DNA of 64,000 nucleotides from Tenebrio molitor (taxonomy: Eukaryota; Arthropoda; Insecta; Coleoptera; Tenebrionidae). The position numbers were made by a program, and so were the translations under genes. Below are positions 59,679-64,000 of the stretch, piece after piece (position 1 is the first letter of the stretch; each line of letters starts with the position of its first letter). Under the pieces are notes generated by a model, which saw only the letters and a program-made list of their open reading frames with translations, was not told where the DNA came from and made no database searches. Location of the stretch: the NCBI RefSeq assembly GCF_963966145.1, contig NC_091052.1, forward strand, positions 11,160,001-11,224,000, given 5' to 3'.

Positions 59679-62600
59679 CTGAAACAAACAATAAAAAATG
59701 ACCAAAACGGAAAAGACGCAAGATTTACTTATTATGGATCAAGGGCGAAAATCATTTTGTTCGTGTTTGGCGGGACGAATTAATTTATGTTGTTATCGAG
59801 TGTAGCGGCAACAAAGTACGTTGTTGAGTGTTTGTGTGCGAGTAAATCACTTAAAATAAAAAGTTTCTTTTAAGTAGTGTTCGGGAGCACCAGGAAACAA
59901 GATAGAAAAGTGAAATATGTGCAGTCAAACGGTAGATATATATGTATGAAGTTTGTTCGGGGTGATGCAGCCGATAAATAACTGCACCTGAAAGAGCCCC
60001 GAAACGGGAATTAATCCGGAGAATAAAATTCCCGTCGTCGCGAAAAAGCTCTGTCCTATTTAGCGCAGCCGACAATCCACTTTCATTTAGCGACCGGGAT
60101 ATTAGCAAAATTAAAATCCGACGATGTAAATATACAAAAGTAATAGCTTTTTGATTAAATGTGTGCATTAAAACGTCGCCATAATTCACATCACCCCCGT
60201 CGCATATTTCATCCCGTCCTAGAACCGTATTATATGTATTATTTTTTTTCATATTTTATTTCGTGTTAATCTCGTCGGGCCTGCGTTATTTTTCTTATCG
60301 CCTCGAACTATCGGGTCCGGATGTTTCCAGTATTACCGATAAAAACGTCTGCACTGCCATCGCCCAGGACAACTGAATTCTTCCGGACGTCGTTGCCTTT
60401 CCTTTCCTGTCGTTATTTGTCAAGATAAGAGTCAAATTGGTTTATATCGCTGACGCAATTACGACGACCACATTAACGTCGGGTCGTTTGTGGAAACTCT
60501 CGATAAATAAATTACACCCTTTGACCCGCCGAAAATTTTCCATTCGGTCCGCCTCCACCGGAGTCGATCCCGGACAAAACGCGTTTTCGATTCCGAACTC
60601 GCAGACAATGAACGAGAATTAAAATCCCTTCCACGGCTAATTCCGCAATTTCACGAAACGGAGACTCGCCAAATAAATACGAATAATTGCACAAACGCAC
60701 ATAAATATCGTAGATTGTGCACTTGCACCCCCAATGAACAATTTCATGCTTGCTGTTCGTCCACCTGATTGTGATTTACGCTCATTTACCGTTCGTTTTT
60801 CTGCCAATTGTAGCTCGAATCGAACGTCCCATCAGTCACTAATAGTTATTGTTAAAACGGTTCAACTATTCTCAAATTCAACACGGCAGTGCTCGATCTC
60901 GCACTGCGGACGTTCATTCGTGTCTTAATATATTTTCTTGTGTCATTTGATCCGACTTTGGGCGAGTCGATAAAATCGTGAGACAGTTCGTTTTCGGAAT
61001 GTGTACGTACATTTATGCGATTTGCAAGTCAAAGCAGATATTAAAACGTGTCAACATGTCTCGCATCAGTGTTGCTCGCGTCGTTTGTTTCGCAAAAACA
61101 TGCCCTTACAGTTCTTTTTTCTCGCAGCGCCTTAACGGTTGCTTTGGGGGTGGCTTTTATCATAAAAGAAGGCCATTTTCACATTTTACAGCTATTATTA
61201 GAGGTCGGACCAAAGTTTTTATTTCGTGTATATAAGACATAAAAGCATTAACCGAAGCGTAACTCTGCCATTACGAGTGAGCATAAATTGTCAATTACCT
61301 TCGATAATATTACCTACAAGGTGATAGGGTAACTGTTTTAATCTGCTCTCGTCCTAAAGATATTACACCTAAGCTTAACCATTAAACGAACGCGTTCACA
61401 AAGGCGCTGATTAAATTTTCAAAAGATTGAAAGTCGACAAATTCAAAATGCGAGAGGAGGAGCATAATCCGCACCCCTACGCTTTTCGCGAATTTTTTTT
61501 TCATAAAATATTAAATAGAAATTCTAACGGCAAATCAAACAAACTAAACAAACCCACACGCGAAGCCCCGACGACGCCACCCTCTACTAATTGAGTAAAC
61601 CCGGCAACTCTTCGTTGTTGGGGGAAGTTTAAACACCGCCGCGTATCAAACATTCATGCCGGAAAGTGGAGAAAATTCTTGCGGCCAAATAAACAGGTCT
61701 CGGGGTCTGAACCCTGAAAATACCTACGGCGTGGTCGCGGGAGATTAAAAGTCGATCGGGTCTATAAAACACATCCGTGAAGGGCGGGTGATTGGATAAA
61801 GGAGCCATTGTAGAGTGCCAATGGACCATTATAGTGCCAGTTAAGGGTCGGCTGGACCATTACCGAGCCGATGGACGGTGATTTGAGCCCCCGTCACGTG
61901 CTCGCCTGGACCAACCTACAACTCCAACAACTTCCATACATTTATCTTACTAAATGTTCCTCGTACTCCTCCAATATTAATAAAGTTTATGAGCGCACGG
62001 ATCGAGGAGTTTATTGTTTTTCACAAGGAAAATATAAACTGGGCGTCAAAAGTTACCAGACCAATTCTGCCCTCTTCCTCGCCCAAATTTTAACTTTATA
62101 CGGTTGTTGTTACGTTCAGAAAATTCTCACAACTTCAGTCAAGCTGAATTTTTAGCTGAAAGTTTCCTGAAACGTTATATTCATTGTTCCAACCCAGCTA
62201 TTAGATTAAAATTATAATAAGACCTCAAAGTCTAAATGTTACAACTGATCCCAGTCTCCCCTACCTAGCGTCATGATGCGAATTTTATTCTCGGGCGTAT
62301 CCGAGTTCCAGCGGTCACTATCCCTGCATCCTGCATAAGTTGTATTTATCAATAGACGTTGGTACCTATTTGAAGCCCAATTTTTTAGGAAAAACCCATT
62401 ATACATTTTTTTTCTTCAACTTTCTATATGTACTAGAATATTCCTTTAAAAACAGAAGTACATACAAGTACAGTAGAACCAAACGCACTGTTATAAAGCG
62501 TGTTTCTTTTCGCGGTGGGTGTGCTGCGAGTCTGAAATAGGAAAATGTATAGCACGCACGTAACGGGGGTTAAAAGTGGAAATATTTTGATAACGTTCGG

Positions 62601-64000
62601 AATGTAAAGTGGTGCAGCTTACAGTCAAGAGTATAAACACACGTTAACCTAGGAGTTAAGACCGTTTTATGCAAGTTACATCCGCTCTAGGTAACAGTTA
62701 ACCGGGCGTAACGACGGAGCAACAAAGGTTCGGGAGATCAAGAAGTGAAAGTAATGCGTGTGTAGACCAGTGTTAAGCAGGAAGCCCGAGAAAACTACAA
62801 GGATCAACTGGGAGGGCTGGAGGAACACTCGCACACGCCGTACGCGCGCCAGAGCGTTACCGTTGATCCCGTATTTCGCTGCTGCCTCCCTCGATAAGGA
62901 ATATTTTCCGACGAGCCGTTCCACGAGGATCTCGTCCAGAAATAAATAATTTATGAGGCGAACCGAGTCCGTTCGACCTGCACGCCGACTGCAACAACTG
63001 CTCGCCGAACGTTCGGCGAACATCCATCAGAGCGCCGCGGCCGTATTTCATAAAAATTTCCAAGAATCGAAACGTTTTTAATTTGTTTGCCGAAGTTATC
63101 TCCGGGTTGCGTGCAACAAGCTGGCGCATTTAAATTTTAAAACCGCGCAATAAATTCTTCACTTTGCGCACTCTAATTTGCACATGAATAATAATCTCGG
63201 ATAAATTGCCGGCTTTTAATCTAGATCAATCTGCGATACCGCCTTTGTGTGTGTGTCCCTCGATTACATTGTGACAAACTGGCCATTTATCGGCGGATGA
63301 TCGAATTCCCATCTGTGAAAAAAATTTCATCAAGAGACGAAAAAAAGTCGGCGCTCTCATTTTGCATTCGTAAAGTACGTCTCCGTCATGAAATGTGGAA
63401 GATTGCAGGTTGATTTTCGGCAAAATCCCGCGAAGCAAATACGTGTTTAGTTCGAGAGGGTGCTATTCACAAAAATACGTCGAGAATTTGACACAAATCG
63501 ATGGCAAAATAGAATCAGGCCCCATCAAACTTTGCACAATGAAAGGTACAAAGTGTAGGCCGAACGTGATTTCAATTTAACACCCTATTACGTCGTACGA
63601 GCGGAACTGGAATTTTCATTTTTAACAACACAAACGGCGACACACCCAAAGTTAAGAGTTAATAACGGCAGCTGTCGACGTTAGAGGCGCTAAGTCAAAA
63701 CCAATTTATATAGCAAGTTTTTATTGCACTTTAACCGATGAAGAAATTTCTCGCCACTTGGTGCACACAATAAAACCCCAAATCTAACATTCAACCGTCC
63801 CAAAGAATACATTTTTTAATTCATAATAATAAGAGCATAGTTGTCCCTTTTAGTGTGGAGTAACGCTGTTTAGTATTCAACGGGGTTGAATAGAATTCCA
63901 AGATTAGCTACTTCATTACCCTTTTGTCAATGCCGCCGCCATTTAATTTAATACATTTTCCGTAAGACATCAAACAACTTGAACGTGTTGACGTAACGCA
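59679..64000. other. Right end of window, presumed further Fur2 intron
   Basis: The Fur2 exon at 59678-59484 starts after an acceptor (TTTGTTTCAG), so coding exons for signal peptide and prodomain must lie further right on this strand. I searched the minus-strand frames here for prodomain-like sequence and found none. No repeat or other gene is recognised. The sequence is rich in CG dinucleotides. Confidence 0.5.

Noticed and set aside
1..64000. CRISPR arrays, bacterial operons, rRNA or tRNA genes
   Set aside because: No regularly spaced repeats, ribosome-binding-site-led gene strings or recognisable tRNA/rRNA sequences were seen; all supported genes are eukaryotic and spliced.

Overview
The window looks like nuclear DNA of an insect, most probably a beetle and perhaps a tenebrionid such as a Tribolium relative. 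The species is inferred from gene content and style, not proven. It is AT-rich. Genes are split by very short GT-AG introns (mostly 43-60 bp, with a few long ones), many terminal-inverted-repeat DNA transposon remnants are present, and there are no bacterial features. Exon joins below were chosen by splice sites, frame continuity and family resemblance. Every joined coding sequence keeps its frame.

Layout, left to right. Positions 1-5848: no recognisable gene, one interspersed repeat. 5849-8446 (+): animal haem peroxidase. 8447-12395: decayed transposase fragment and a small MITE. 12396-15419 (+): Toll receptor with a complete TIR domain. 15706-20564 (+): sorting nexin 27 (PDZ-PX-FERM-like). 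22229-23132 (+): a divergent eclosion hormone with an unrecognised 114-codon ORF inside its second intron. 24006-25939 (+): Cys-loop chloride-channel subunit. 26486-26781 (-): a canonical eclosion hormone. 28917-29839 (+): elongin B. 30333-33271 (-): Hhex homeobox gene. 34245 to beyond 59678 (-): Furin-2-type proprotein convertase, whose prodomain exons are not seen and probably lie past the right edge.

The two eclosion hormone genes flank the ion channel gene within 4.6 kb, in opposite orientation. The second hormone is strongly divergent but keeps all six cysteines. The 15.6-kb Furin-2 intron (43903-59483) holds most of the mobile DNA. There, a TA-flanked Tc1/mariner-like element with a ruined transposase (54579-58620) has apparently received at least four further elements, several with nearly perfect inverted repeats and identifiable target duplications. 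Several unrelated processes meet here: Toll signalling, retromer-linked endosomal recycling (Snx27), neuropeptide control of ecdysis, ubiquitin-ligase and elongation adaptor function (EloB), and propeptide processing (Fur2). They do not form a single pathway.
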